Source: Isoetes taiwanensis (taxonomy: Eukaryota; Streptophyta; Lycopodiopsida; Isoetales; Isoetaceae). From it: a stretch of DNA of 64,000 nt. The translations under genes and the position numbers were made by a program. Positions 9,011-20,007 of the stretch are shown one piece after another. Within the stretch, counting starts at the first letter, position 1, and every line of letters starts with the position of its first letter. Under the pieces are notes generated by a model, which saw nothing but the letters and a program-made list of their open reading frames with translations, had not been told where the DNA came from and ran no database searches. The stretch lies in assembly GCA_021234155.1 (NCBI GenBank), contig JAJEKV010000092.1:4019708-4083707 (forward strand), in the 5' to 3' direction.

Positions 9011-12000
9011 TGCATATAGACATCATCCTGCAGCAAAGGAATGATCATCTAATATTAACCTTTCAGCAAAGATGTATGTTGACGTACAACTTTGCTGGAA
9101 ATTATAGATGACTATATGCTATTGTAGTATCATAGCAGCTTGTAGTCTTTACAAGCCCTAATTACATATTGAGAACATGATCATCCTTTTGGAGTGGCCG
9201 CTTCGTATTGAAGATCTAACTTTTATGCTACCTCACTGTTTATAGAATTTCTACTAGAGTTACCAGAAACTGTTGCACTAAGATCTCAAACATTGCAAAG
9301 AAAAACAAGGGCCTCTCGCATATCAATACACTCGATGTAAACATGAATGAGAAGATGAGATGGAATATATTATTGTTGAGAGTATTCCGGTTGTAAATCT
9401 TCGTGCCGTGCTATTTGCAAGACTATAGTTGTGGATCTCCACCAATCGAGGACGATGAGTGAGCCCACGACCTCTGGCGCCAACTTTGCAAATTGGTACT
9501 CGGAGGCATTATTTGAAAGGTAGCATATCAATCATATACTTTTTCAACAATTCACGAAAAACAATTGAGAGAAAGGAGAACCAACCCGGGAGTATAGATT
9601 GGGAAGCTCCTCGGTGCCACATCCATTATATCTGCAGATTATAAGATGCGGCATTGCTCTAGCGGCTGTGGGAAGTTCTTCAAGTAATATCCGAACATTT
9701 GTCAAACACCCGGAAATCATGTATTAATAGCAATTGCACATACCTATCAACGTAGTTGCCGGGTCAACTTGCAACCTTCTAACGATTAAGCTACATGAGT
9801 CACATCAAGAATAAATTATTAAGGCAAACATTTCCATGATGCACATTTGCACATGCAAAGCAATCAGTAGTAATATGGATGAAACAAGAGAAACAAGTAC
9901 AAGCCTAGGAAGCATTAATACTTAAGGCATCTATTAGTCGTAATTGCCGAAATGTGTGATAGTCCTGCTCACTTCTAAAGCGAGAGCAACCGTAAGGCAT
10001 GAGACATCAATGTGCGCTCCAATATCCACGAATAATACGCTACCATGGCAAATGAAGTGCCAAGCAAGCTCGAAAAGACAAGTATGCAAGATACAAATAA
10101 GGTGAACGTTTAGGTAATCTACAAGACACTTTGCATGGTGGCCTTTGCCGTGAAGTTGGGAAATGTGTGGGAGTTGAACCCCGGTAGTCCCCCACAAATG
10201 TCTTGAAGCTACTCATATTTGCGGACTTTGTGGCTGATGTTATTCAACTTCACATGTTTTCGGTCGTTGTTAAGCTTGGTTTAGTGTATGCATGCAGTGC
10301 TAATAAATAATGTTTGCATGCTAAATTTAAGGAAAATTAAACAGGGTTAGATTTCGGTTTGTGCATATATTATACTCTGCTCAAGATAAAGTTTAAAAGT
10401 TCCTAGCTTTTGGCCATTGCTTCTTCTAAAGCACAACTCACATAACAAAAACTAGATTTCCGATTCTGGCGTGATTTCTAAGAACGAATCGTAACACTAC
10501 AGGCGATGGCCTACAAGCAAAAACATCACCCAAGTTTTACTCACATTTCATTATCGGGGAGCTCCCTTCTTTGCCATCTTTGTGTGCGTCCAGTAGGAAG
10601 ACTTCCTCGATGGCGAAGATGTTATAGAACGTTTATAGCCTTGGCTATAATGTAGATAGATGTTGTACCATAACCATAGGCATTTAGCACATCATTAGAA
10701 TCTATTGGCTTAGTTGTGTCACCAACTTGTTTAAAATTGTGCCCTTCATAACTCATGGTTTATAATCTTCCCAGACCATGGCCACCGCTTCTTTGTTGAG
10801 TCAATCGATTTTCTTTGCCACAAGTATAATTAGCGGAAGAAGTATGAGAAACTAAAAATAAATGTACTACAACGAACATCAAAAGGGATTGACAATTCGG
10901 AATTTGAAAGGTTTAATGGAAGGTGAAGAAACGTTTGACATGTTCAAAGAATGTACAATGCACATCAATAAATTGTGAACAAAGCCTAAACAAAGCCTAA
11001 AAAAAGATATATTGCTTTTTGAACAATTTTTAAGTCAAAATACACGTATGTTAGGTAGATATGCTTTTTTGATTGGTTCTTGTTCTTGATTCAATGCCAG
11101 TAACTTTGGCTACACATTGAAGAGGGGGAAAATTTAGAAATCAATCGAATTCTTAAAAACTATAATGCACTTTCTAAACCCATATCGGCATACGTTATCC
11201 ACCTTTACTCAAAGTGCTAGAAGAATTTATGTGTTCTAAGTAGTGCCACAATGGAATTATAGACGCCAAACAAATTGCCAAAGCAATGCCTAAACAAAAC
11301 AACCCTGTGCAATAACCATTAAGCTTGGGATCGTACCTTGGGATCGTACCATTGTTCAAATTGAAATAATATGTTGTAGCAAGACAAATCGGGACAAAAA
11401 GTGAGTAGCATGTCTTGTTGCAGTTTAAGAATAGCTAAGTTAGTGATGAATTTGCATGAGCCACAATCATAAATACATATAGATTCATTTTACACAATTT
11501 ATTTACAACATAAATATAGGCATCATCCCATGAGTGACTTGACACTAACATGAAAAGGGATTGGAATAACATAAAAAGTCTCAGAGTTTAGCTCTATTGC
11601 AAAAAATGAACTGGTAGTGGGCTTATGATACTTTAGAAGTTAGATAGTTTAGCCAATGTCATACCAGCCTAATATATGGCATAACAAATTGTAAAACATG
11701 ACAATAATCAGCCTTATAGCGTATAATCAATTATGTATGTTCGATACAATGCAAATTCATATATAATATAACTCTATTTCCAATATCATTTCCATTGTTA
11801 GTGTCGTATAAATAGTAGACAGCATATAGGATTTCTAGAGAAGAGATGTCACACAATATTGAACAAATTGTTGTTGTTTATCATAGATAGGAACAGTAGC
11901 TTGAATATACTTCAACTTCCAGCCTCAATTGTTTTGCTTTTTCACCTGTCATATATGTCTGACAAACAAAAAGAAATGCATCCAATCATGCTGCTGCTAA

Positions 12001-12189
12001 GCCATCATAGACATGTGCTGCAAAAAAAAAAGATAAAGCAATGCATGTAAGCTTATGATAAGGCCTTTTACTTGGAAGGCCTGATCCAATAAAGCTAACA
12101 ATCAGGCATGCTAACTTTAAAAAAAAAACTTACAATTTATTAAAGAGTTGTAGCAATCAGAAATTGCAAACAATGGAGCACAACAAATG
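9011..12189. other. AT-rich non-coding region
   Basis: No convincing gene, RNA or full transposon in about 3.2 kb. Open frames are short and lack homology I can recognise; the longest is 9934-10197 on the minus strand (87 codons, cysteine-rich). A 34-bp near-palindrome lies at 9064-9097 (CAGCAAAG ... CTTTGCTG). Possibly intron or old, unrecognisable repeat. Confidence 0.4.
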
Positions 12190-12265
12190 CCTTTTTGCAA
12201 GTGATTTGAACAACTATAGGTTATGGTACTTTTGCAAGTGATTTGAACTACTATGGGCTATGATA
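12190..12265 (+). repeat. 38-bp tandem duplication
   Basis: TTTTGCAAGTGATTTGAAC occurs twice, at about 12193 and 12230, each followed by A-ACTAT-GG-TATG. Simple local duplication. Confidence 0.7.
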
Positions 12266-12723
12266 CAGGTATATGTACAGGCCTAGATAGAAATAAATGG
12301 GTCTAATTTGCAAGCTTCTATGTAGTGTATATGAGATTTGCCCATAAATGAGAGGAGCCAATCTTCAGAATCAAAATTATAGCTACAGTTTGCAAGACTG
12401 TGTTATGCTCTTTGAACCATAGTGCTGCAACTTATTTTGAAAATGCAATAACTTTGTTGTGCCATCTAAGACCCAGCAAAAGAGCACATAGACATGATAC
12501 CAATTTATCTAAAATTTATAATGATTCACATGCAGTTTTCCTTTGCAAGTCTCAAAGTGACGGAGATAGCAAGTAAAACTTGGTCTATATTTCCATATGC
12601 CCAAAAGTTTGCAGTCCTTGGGAAAGCCAAGTCTATACTCTAATGGCGGCTAGAAAAGCAACAATTTCTTAAAAACAAAGAAGTGATTGTCTACTATAAA
12701 ATGAACTTCCAAAGCATTCTTAC

Positions 12724-12926
12724 CTTCATTGAATGATCTATGACGCTGACACACTCTGAGGATGTCAAGCACATGGCCATATATCTGCTATACCATCAAA
12801 GAAAAACCTAAAGATGGAGTAAAATGGATGTACCAGTTATAAGAAGGCGATTCTTCAGCTTCCTAAATTCATACCTCCAGATCGGCCAGTAGCTTTGGTT
12901 ACAAAAGTTTCCACTAAGGTTCTCTG
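12724..12926 (-). other. two exon-like segments, minus strand
   Basis: On the minus strand, 12926-12875 is bounded by CAG and GGAG|GTATG, and 12784-12724 by ATAGCAG and GAAG|GTAAG, good plant splice signals. Joined, one frame stays open through both (ending SVIDHSMK), and another frame of the second alone is also open. No family recognised. Might be part of a host gene on the minus strand, or chance. Confidence 0.2.
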
Positions 12927-14621
12927 CTGCACCAAAATACAACTTTAGAAATTGCAACATGGAAAGTCTTTATCATAAAGGAATTTTTTATTTGGCTATG
13001 CCAGCTAGGAGCACCAAATATTAAAACGTGCAAAATGGTAATTATTGACTCTATTCCAAGTGTTAAACAGTCAGCAAGTGTTATTTGGATTGTGCAAATG
13101 TCTCTTCTATTTCATGGGTTAACTACATTTGCCCCTTGCGTTTGCGCTATGCAAAAGAAAAGAAACGCAAGCTAAAACATCAAGGCAGCAATAGCAGGGA
13201 AGATCAAGAAGCTTAACTGCGTATCTATTAGTTTGAGCTGTGACAATGGCAAAAATCAGAATGGGGAAGAAAAAGCAAGCATTGCAGAAGCAGAGATTCA
13301 TAGACCGTACATCTCAAAAACATTCATATGGAAGAAAAAAATTCAAATACACATCTGTTATTCATTTGTTTACTATTTACAAAATGATTAAAAGTCATCT
13401 TACATATTTCAAGATTTTGGGTCTTGAATGCAAGATTTCAGACAGTGATCCTTTCTAAACATGTAGAACAGCCATGGATACATAAAATATAAAAGAAAGG
13501 GCAAGCTGGGAAGGTGAAAATAAGAGAGAACAGAAAAGCTAAGGATGAAATGCATTAACCACAGCAAATCCGGCCATTTTAACTTGCTATGATTAGCTTG
13601 TTAGGAGAAATACCTGTGAAGCGCTGGAAATAGAAATGAGGAGGCCACTGCCACGCCATTCCATCCTTCACGCAGTGGGACTGATTCAGAAGTTTTTTTA
13701 CTCAAGCCAGATGCGCAGAGCAGAGACCTGAAGATTTTCAGGTGCTAAGAATTACAGGGAAGTAGAGAAAAACTTCCCGGATCAAAGGAATCTGTGCAAA
13801 AGTGAAAAATGACGGCAACCAAGTGATTTGCATTTCGATTTTCTTTTCTTCTGATATATCAACGCTCCATGCAACCATGTTGAAAGTGCCGCTCGCCTGT
13901 TGTCATTTCCTCAAATGAAGAAATGGTAGAACTGCAAAATCCGCCTTAAAATCCTAAAATCTAAAATCCGGTTGCTTGCTTGCTTGCTGGCTCTATTTTC
14001 CCCTTTGTCCATTTCTCTTTGCATCCTCCGCTCTTCTCTTCGAAACGGCAAGCGCAGCTCGATATGATGATCGAATCTGTACTAATGTGGGTCGATTTTA
14101 TCATAGATACATTTAGGGTATGTGCCGGAAAGGAAAAAAAGTTAAGAACCAAATCTGATCTTCAAGAATGACCACTGAGATCTTCAGGACCTTCCAGGAT
14201 CTCTGAAAACGCCACAAACTCTGACTCTGACTCCGTTTTTAGGGCTCAGAGCTACGCTCGAACCTATCCGCAAAATCATCTCTGGTAAATATCTCCGTTT
14301 CTTGCTTATCAGAATAGCCGCCCTGTGAAGATAGAATAAGAAGCCACCTGCTCTCATTCTTATGCCCCTGGACCCTAAGACGGAATGGAGGTCGAATATA
14401 TATATGTTCCATTCCTCCAAGGCGGTGCATGCCGTAATATGGATCAAAGACCAAGAAAGCCGTGGTTGATCTGTTGTTCACCATGGCATCATAGCGCAGA
14501 GAATAATGGCTTCCAGCCTCTTTCAAAGTGCTTTGCTCTCAGATTCAGTAGAAACCGGTTACCCAGTTTGCACAGCCTCCGCCCAACGACACTCGCGACC
14601 TGGCATTTACAGGCAACAAGA
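12927..14621. other. AT-rich non-coding region with weak coding hints
   Basis: A third exon-like segment ends at 13614 on the minus strand (GAGCGCTTCACAG|GTATTTC in that orientation is a good donor; upstream frame has VPLREGWNGVAV). The minus-strand frame 14526-14239 (95 codons, DPYYGMHRLGGMEH) is open but unrecognised. No promoter, RNA gene or transposon termini identified. Confidence 0.2.
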
Positions 14622-14723
14622 GGTTTTTAGCAGTCACCAGCATATCTTAGGTATATTCTAGCATACACCTAGGATATGCTAAAAACCCACATAAACGAGG
14701 GTTTGCCCCCCTAGGGGCAACCC
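14622..14723. repeat. two adjacent inverted repeats
   Basis: GGTTTTTAGCA (14622-14632) pairs with TGCTAAAAACC (14677-14687). Inside it AGCATATCTTAGGT (14639-14652) pairs with ACCTAGGATATGCT (14667-14680), one mismatch. Just downstream GGGTTTGCCCC pairs with GGGGCAACCC (14699-14723). Together they could be a small non-autonomous element, but target duplications are not evident. Confidence 0.5.
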
Positions 14724-15302
14724 AAAAAACAAAATCTATTAAAACTAGTAATGGTGCCCAGCGTTATTGGGCATAAGTTGCGAGGTTGTCAATGTTTTGG
14801 CTAAAATGAGAAAAGTGTGTAGTGATAATCTAGCTTTTGTAACTTTTGTAACCAATCCTAGCATTGTTGGGCTACATTTGGACCCTAGATGACCAATAAA
14901 CACAATGGAAATATAGTGAAGATCTATAAAGAATTTCAACAGTAGAGGGGTAAGTTAAGATGCCTTGCATTGCTGGGTATAAGCTAAAAACCTGTAAATG
15001 ATAAGCCATAGCTATCTCCTTTTATGTCTCAATTTAAGCTTCGATTCAACATAAAGACCCAATTACGCTCTTAAATTATTCCTAAAAAAAACCTCCTTAT
15101 CTAGTCAACAATGATCCTCAAACGTATCAATAGACAATGGCAACAAATTCCGTTGCTTAAGTCCCAACAGTACTATAATAGTCATGTTAATACTTAGTGT
15201 ATTTGAGTTATGGCAACTTACACTCATGGCTAGGTTGCGTGAGCAAGTTTTTTTATTTTTAAGCCAATTCGCCATTAACTATTCACTATAATATAGACTT
15301 CC

Positions 15303-15590
15303 ATTGTCTAAGGCCTTCAAATATATGCTTCAATTCTTGAAGGCAAACGCTTCAATTCCTAAAGGTAAATGTTCAAAGTTCCTGGGCAAAACGCCTTCAA
15401 ATGTATGCTTCAATTCTTACAACCAAGGTAAATGTTCAGAGTTATTTACTCTTAAGATTGTTAAGATGTGTGATAGAACTATTCTATTCTATTGCTAACT
15501 TGTTTGTATTTTATTGTTCATGATCTTAACATGTATGATAGAACTCTTGCTAAGTTGTTTGTATTTTATTGATTCATGTTCATGAATCAA
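15303..15590 (+). repeat. local tandem duplications
   Basis: GCCTTCAAATATATGCTTCA (about 15311) recurs with one change at about 15390, each followed by a GGTAAATGTTCA copy. Downstream, a TGTATTTTATTG-containing segment of about 65 bases with TATGATAGAACT is duplicated at about 15455 and 15520. No coding function. Confidence 0.6.
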
Positions 15591-16073
15591 CGGTCTTGTT
15601 AATATGATATATACATTTGTGATAACAAATATTTGCTCTATATCGCTCTATATCACGTTTCTAATTTGCAACTACTATACTATGCCATGGACACTTAGCT
15701 TGTGATAAAAAAGCCCAGGTATATTGAGTAGGTTTGATGGTAGACAAATTATGGTCTTACAATGGGGCATAAAAAATGCTTACGTTGAACAACACAAATA
15801 ACCACAACAGATTTTAGTGTATTAACAAAATTCTTTTATTTCATTATCAGCATATATTCGTAGATTTAAAACCAGTTTTGCATATAATAAATGTAAAACA
15901 GTCTTCAAGGTCACATTAACAAAGAAATGTTTTGTCATCCCATTCCGATGCGTATGGAAGAAATTCCTTCTTAGTAAACTCCTGGAGAATGAAAAACCTG
16001 TAATGTTTCCAATTGCCTATAGCGGTTAAGTCTATGAAAATAAATGCAAGCTTTGAATTGTTGGAATGTCATC
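15591..16073. other. AT-rich non-coding stretch
   Basis: Nothing recognised on either strand; low GC, no open frame of note, no hairpin or repeat that stands out. Confidence 0.4.
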
Positions 16074-16936
16074 CTAAAATAGTTGGAATTGCAAGCTTAG
16101 AATACCACAAGAACCCAACTTAAATGGTTGACGGATGACATGTATTATATGAATGCGGTTCATCAGAACACTGGTAAATATCCTTCCAGCAAACTCTTTT
16201 TTTACAGTCTCCAGAAGTACGTATGTTAGCACTTCTGCATCTAAAAAATCTGCAACATCGAGTACCCAAGATCTACAAAAATGGCACATTGTTTCAATGC
16301 AGGTCTGAACATGTGTTCTCATCATATAACCTAAGAGGCTAGAATCCAGAAATTCGCAAATTCCAAGAGCAGATGCGTCTTTTAACAATGTTTATTACCA
16401 AAGGCCCCGCTCAAGGCTACTGCTTTTTTGCATTTATTGCCAAAGGCCTTTGTTGTTTTGTTTTCCAACACTACTCTTCTAAAGGTTTACCAAAATAAAT
16501 TGAAAAGCGAGATTAAAGGTCCACCCTCTCCTGTATATAAACGAAGACCAGGTCAACAATCTGCTCCATAGAACAGGAATTGATCCAAGGATATGCAACA
16601 ACAGATTGAAACTCCAATAGAAAAAATACTATAACGTATAATGGAGCAACAGATAACATCTCTTAGCACATTCGATTCTATAATATACCTGGACATATGA
16701 AGCTACACAGCCATCAACTTCAAGAAGCTATTTTGTTTTAACAAATTTTGCAACAGATCCTTCCATGTCAGCACCCCTTCATCATATATGGTTCCTGTAG
16801 AGTATAACCTTAAACAGAGTGTGTAATATCCAGTGATTAAAGCTAAATCTCATATTCCAGAAGAAATTTGCTCACCAATTCCTTGAGTACTGCATCTTTG
16901 AGATGTTTTGAGGATAAATCTCTGGCATCACCATCT
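16074..16936 (-). other. exon-like segments of an unrecognised gene, minus strand
   Basis: On the minus strand, 16936-16878 is bounded by GGCAG and |GTGAGC and is open (ARDLSSKHLKDAVLKEL). The segment 16804-16690 follows a CTACAG acceptor and has an open stretch YDEGVLTWKDLLQNLLK, but the reading phases do not join without a stop. The 104-codon frame 16388-16074 (LDAEVLTYVLLETVKKEF) continues in the same direction. A decayed or mis-sequenced host gene is possible. I recognise no protein family. Confidence 0.2.
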
Positions 16937-17010
16937 GCCATATCAAACAAGATTGCGTATTAAACGGGAGCAAATCATTGAAACGGGAGCAAAAGGAATA
17001 TTCCTTTCAA

Positions 17011-17042
17011 AGATAAGATAAGATAAGATAAGATAAGATAAT
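17011..17042 (+). repeat. (AGATA)n microsatellite
   Basis: About six uninterrupted AGATA units. A short copy of the same word (AGATAAGATAA) recurs at about 17168-17180, flanking a 125-bp segment. Confidence 0.9.
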
Positions 17043-17127
17043 TTTTTACGTCCACGGGAACCCAACGGGTTATGGGACGGCACATGCAAGGGCAACAGCC
17101 CATCTAAAACTTGGGGACTAGGCCCCA

Positions 17128-18268
17128 TCACCAAACACAATAACCAAATATTAAAAGGCTACCAAGAATAAGATAAGATAATGCTAATGCTAGTAGTAAA
17201 TTTATGCTTGTAAAATTATCTAGACATAGCCAGTCCAAGGATTGGAAGGCCATTGATCTAGAATAATTCTTTGCGCCTCCCCAGCTTTGCCCATTTCTTT
17301 TTGCGGGTGGGCTGCCCTCACCTTCTAAGAGCTCCTCCTTACGGTTACACAATTGAAGAGGGGAGAGGTCCTCCTGTACTGAGAAACTAGTCCCTCTGAG
17401 ATGGTTTCCATGCTGAAGAACATGTAAGCGGCTAAGAGTGTCTTGAAACCGAACCAAAAGATGGCGAGGACGATCAGGTCTTGCCGCTCCCACCCTAGTA
17501 GCGGAGACAACTCCACCAGCCTTCACATGCATGACATCAGTGAAAAAATGCAAAGCAGCATCCATATCGAGAAAGGGCATCATCTTACGCCTCTGCACCC
17601 CCTATAATCACATAAGTTCGGGCTCCTAGTAGCAGAAGATCTTGAGGGAGCCTGCACGCTCATCGCTAAGCTGCTTTTTGCGCCTCTGGTCCCCTTGGGA
17701 TTGTGGAGATGTCCATGCGCCCACCTCAACATGTTCCCTTTCCAATATGCGCACTTCGCTTCAACATAATGTTTCTTACGTGGCTGTAATTACGTATCTA
17801 GTGTAAATCTTGAGGCATCACTTGTGCCCACATCTTGGGCTTTAGGGTGCGGAAGGAAGGCATGTATTAAGCTGTAATAAGTGTGTCCATCTCTCAATAG
17901 ACACGATCATAGATGTGGCCGTCATTCCTCCCTCGAATGAATGAGTCGTACACAGTCGCGAAGTGTAGGCGACAAACCGAACTTGCGTGGGTCTAGAGCA
18001 CTTTGGAGATCCTCCCGATCTTGGAAGGTAAATGTACGGGCACGCTTGTGCCGATATGAAGAGGCCGTTGGGGACCAAAAAGAGAAGATGGCAAATCCAT
18101 TATTACACTGGAATTAGCTTGCCCCTGACCATGGAGCTGTATGCTAGACCGAGCACTTGTGGGACGAGGGACCTCCTGTGCAAACAATGATTCCTGAGTA
18201 GGAGGCTTTTTCTTTTCCCTGGCCATCCTTACACCAAATCTCTCCTTATTACTGGCCATTTCTGTCAT
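17128..18268 (-). pseudogene. LINE ORF1 remnant (RRM-like nucleic-acid-binding protein)
   Basis: The minus-strand frame at 17598-17128 contains RPRHLLVRFQDTLSRLHVLQ, then RGTSFSVQEDLSPLQ and RKEELLE. This order (P..LLV.F....R..VL, then F..DLSP, then R.E) is that of the RRM-like core of L1-type ORF1 proteins in plants. The frame 18268-17993, beginning near MASNKERFGVRMAREKKKPP, lies upstream in the same direction and is basic, as expected for an ORF1 N-terminus. The middle (17600-17990) is broken. No endonuclease or RT follows, so the element is truncated. It lies just beyond the poly(A) end of the LINE at 18308, and both share orientation. Confidence 0.55.
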
Positions 18269-18307
18269 GATGAAGCTCTCTAAATGAAATCAAAGCGGCT
18301 ATATACA

Positions 18308-18349
18308 TTTTTTTTTTTTTTTTTTTGAGAGAATGGGGTTTTTTTTTTT
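18308..18349 (-). other. LINE poly(A) tail
   Basis: On the minus strand: 11 A, then CCCCATTCTCTC, then 19 A. An interrupted or double poly(A) at the 3' end of the LINE. Confidence 0.8.
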
Positions 18350-18574
18350 CATTGATTATAGAAAAAGGTACATTGGTGTGAGTGAGTCATGTAGTTGACT
18401 ACTCAACATTAAGCTTAAAAACAAAGTAAACAAAATAGACATCAGTGGATGCCATGCTGTAAAAGCAGCAAAAGTGATTGAAATTAAGAAGTCCTTGTCT
18501 TCCATGTGAAAGGTATTAAAACCTTGACCGCTTGCTCTTGAATTGAACCTTTGGAAACCGAGGAAATGAGTAAG

Positions 18575-19159
18575 CTATTTGTTTTGAGATTGAGAATGGG
18601 ATTGGATGTAAGGATTGGAATTCGTGAATTCAGGAATTGGGATTTGATGGGATATTGGATAGAAAATGATAAGAGTGAAGGTAGTCAAATTTTGCACGGA
18701 AATCACGGTTTGCAAAATGAGAGTTCTACCATTTCCCCAATTTAGCTCTTGAATAAGTCTGTCAGCATTGGTTGTAGACATGAGGATGATGAGTGTACCA
18801 TAAGCATCTGCCAAACATCTATGATGGTAATAGTGCTGTCTGTAATATTGGAATTGTTGGTCTGTCATGTTTCTGCTATTAATTTCCATGAACCACCATA
18901 GTTGCACCATTAAGTATGTGCCTCTGCAAAATTCTATTGCCCAATCAATTTCTTGATCTGGGATATCAGGAATGTCAATGTTTGTGATGCCTCTGACTAG
19001 GCCTGTCCATAATCCATCCTCTGTGTACTGAATATCGTGAACTAACCTCTGCCCTGGGAAAAGTGTATGCTCAGCTGGCTCAACAGATGTGTTAAAATCT
19101 CTGCTAAGACTCATCATGTAATCTAGCAAGGTAACAATCATTGTCAGTAAATGCAACAT
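18575..19159 (-). pseudogene. LINE 3' reading frame of unknown function
   Basis: A 194-codon minus-strand frame downstream of the zinc-knuckle region, in a different phase. It starts inside the end of the preceding frame. Contains NIDIPDIPDQEIDWAIEF and a Tyr/His-rich run (QYYRQHYYHHRCLADAYG). Many plant LINEs carry an RNase H domain here, but I do not see its DED catalytic pattern clearly. Unidentified. Confidence 0.4.
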
Positions 19160-19909
19160 TGCAATTTAATTTAAACAATTGATAGAACCCTATGAAATGA
19201 CCAATGTTATGCCACTTGTTATCCACAGAATCTCTATCTACATGCATCTGACTAGTTGCAGCCATTTCAATGTCATATATAACCTGTCTTTTTATCCAGT
19301 GAATAGATATTCTTTTTCTCCCATAATGACATCTATTTCTATGTTTCCATACATTCCATAAAGCAATGAAGCATAAAGAGTTTGTGAAAGCATCATCATT
19401 CATCATGAAATCCAACAGAGTAGCAGGACATATAATTTTGAAAGTATCTTCAAACCAAAGCCAGAAGGAGGTGAGCTTTACACAACCGAAGATGTGCTCA
19501 AAATTTTCCACATACCCACATCCAAGAGGGCAATTTGAATCAATAGGATGAGTATTATTCGAGTGCCTAGAGAGCATTTCCAAGTTGGATAAACTCTTAT
19601 TTGCAATAAGCCAGACAAAGTAAGAGATCTTTGGTGGCAGATAGGAATGCCAAATGTTTGTGAAGAGTCTGGTTTCAGTTTCATCTGAGATAGCCCATAT
19701 AGTTTAGCCTTTGAAGGCACATTTGGTTTGTTTAAATGTCTGTAGACTTTCTGGACACTATAGCTTGGTTTGTCAAGTAGGGTCCAATCAGTAATAATGG
19801 GATTAGCCATAAGATTGATTGTGTGGACCTTGTGCATAATATATCTAAAAAGAGTTCTATCGGAGGAACTTCCCCGATTTTTGTGCTTCAAGTTAGTCGG
19901 GTAATCCAT
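19104..19909 (-). pseudogene. LINE ORF2 C-terminal zinc-binding region (zf-RVT)
   Basis: Two frames (19909-19478 and 19583-19104) overlap by a frameshift. The second has CPLGCGYVENFEHIFGC followed by FWLWFED, matching the zf-RVT pattern C..C....E...H.F..C of plant LINE-type ORF2 proteins, then LCFIALWNVWKHRN, also typical of that region. It probably binds RNA or assists target-primed reverse transcription. Belongs to the same ORF2 as the frame at 22767-20008. Confidence 0.75.
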
Positions 19910-20007
19910 CCGCCTACGATCGAGAGATCACCAAGGGTGAGAATATTATTATCTTTCCATTTCTTGTACATCCGTTTATGCACGATGGCGGAGGAGTAGA
20001 CTGGTCT

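Noticed and set aside
9475-9485. TGGCGCC as a retroviral primer site
   Set aside because: Only seven bases match, with no LTR end next to it.
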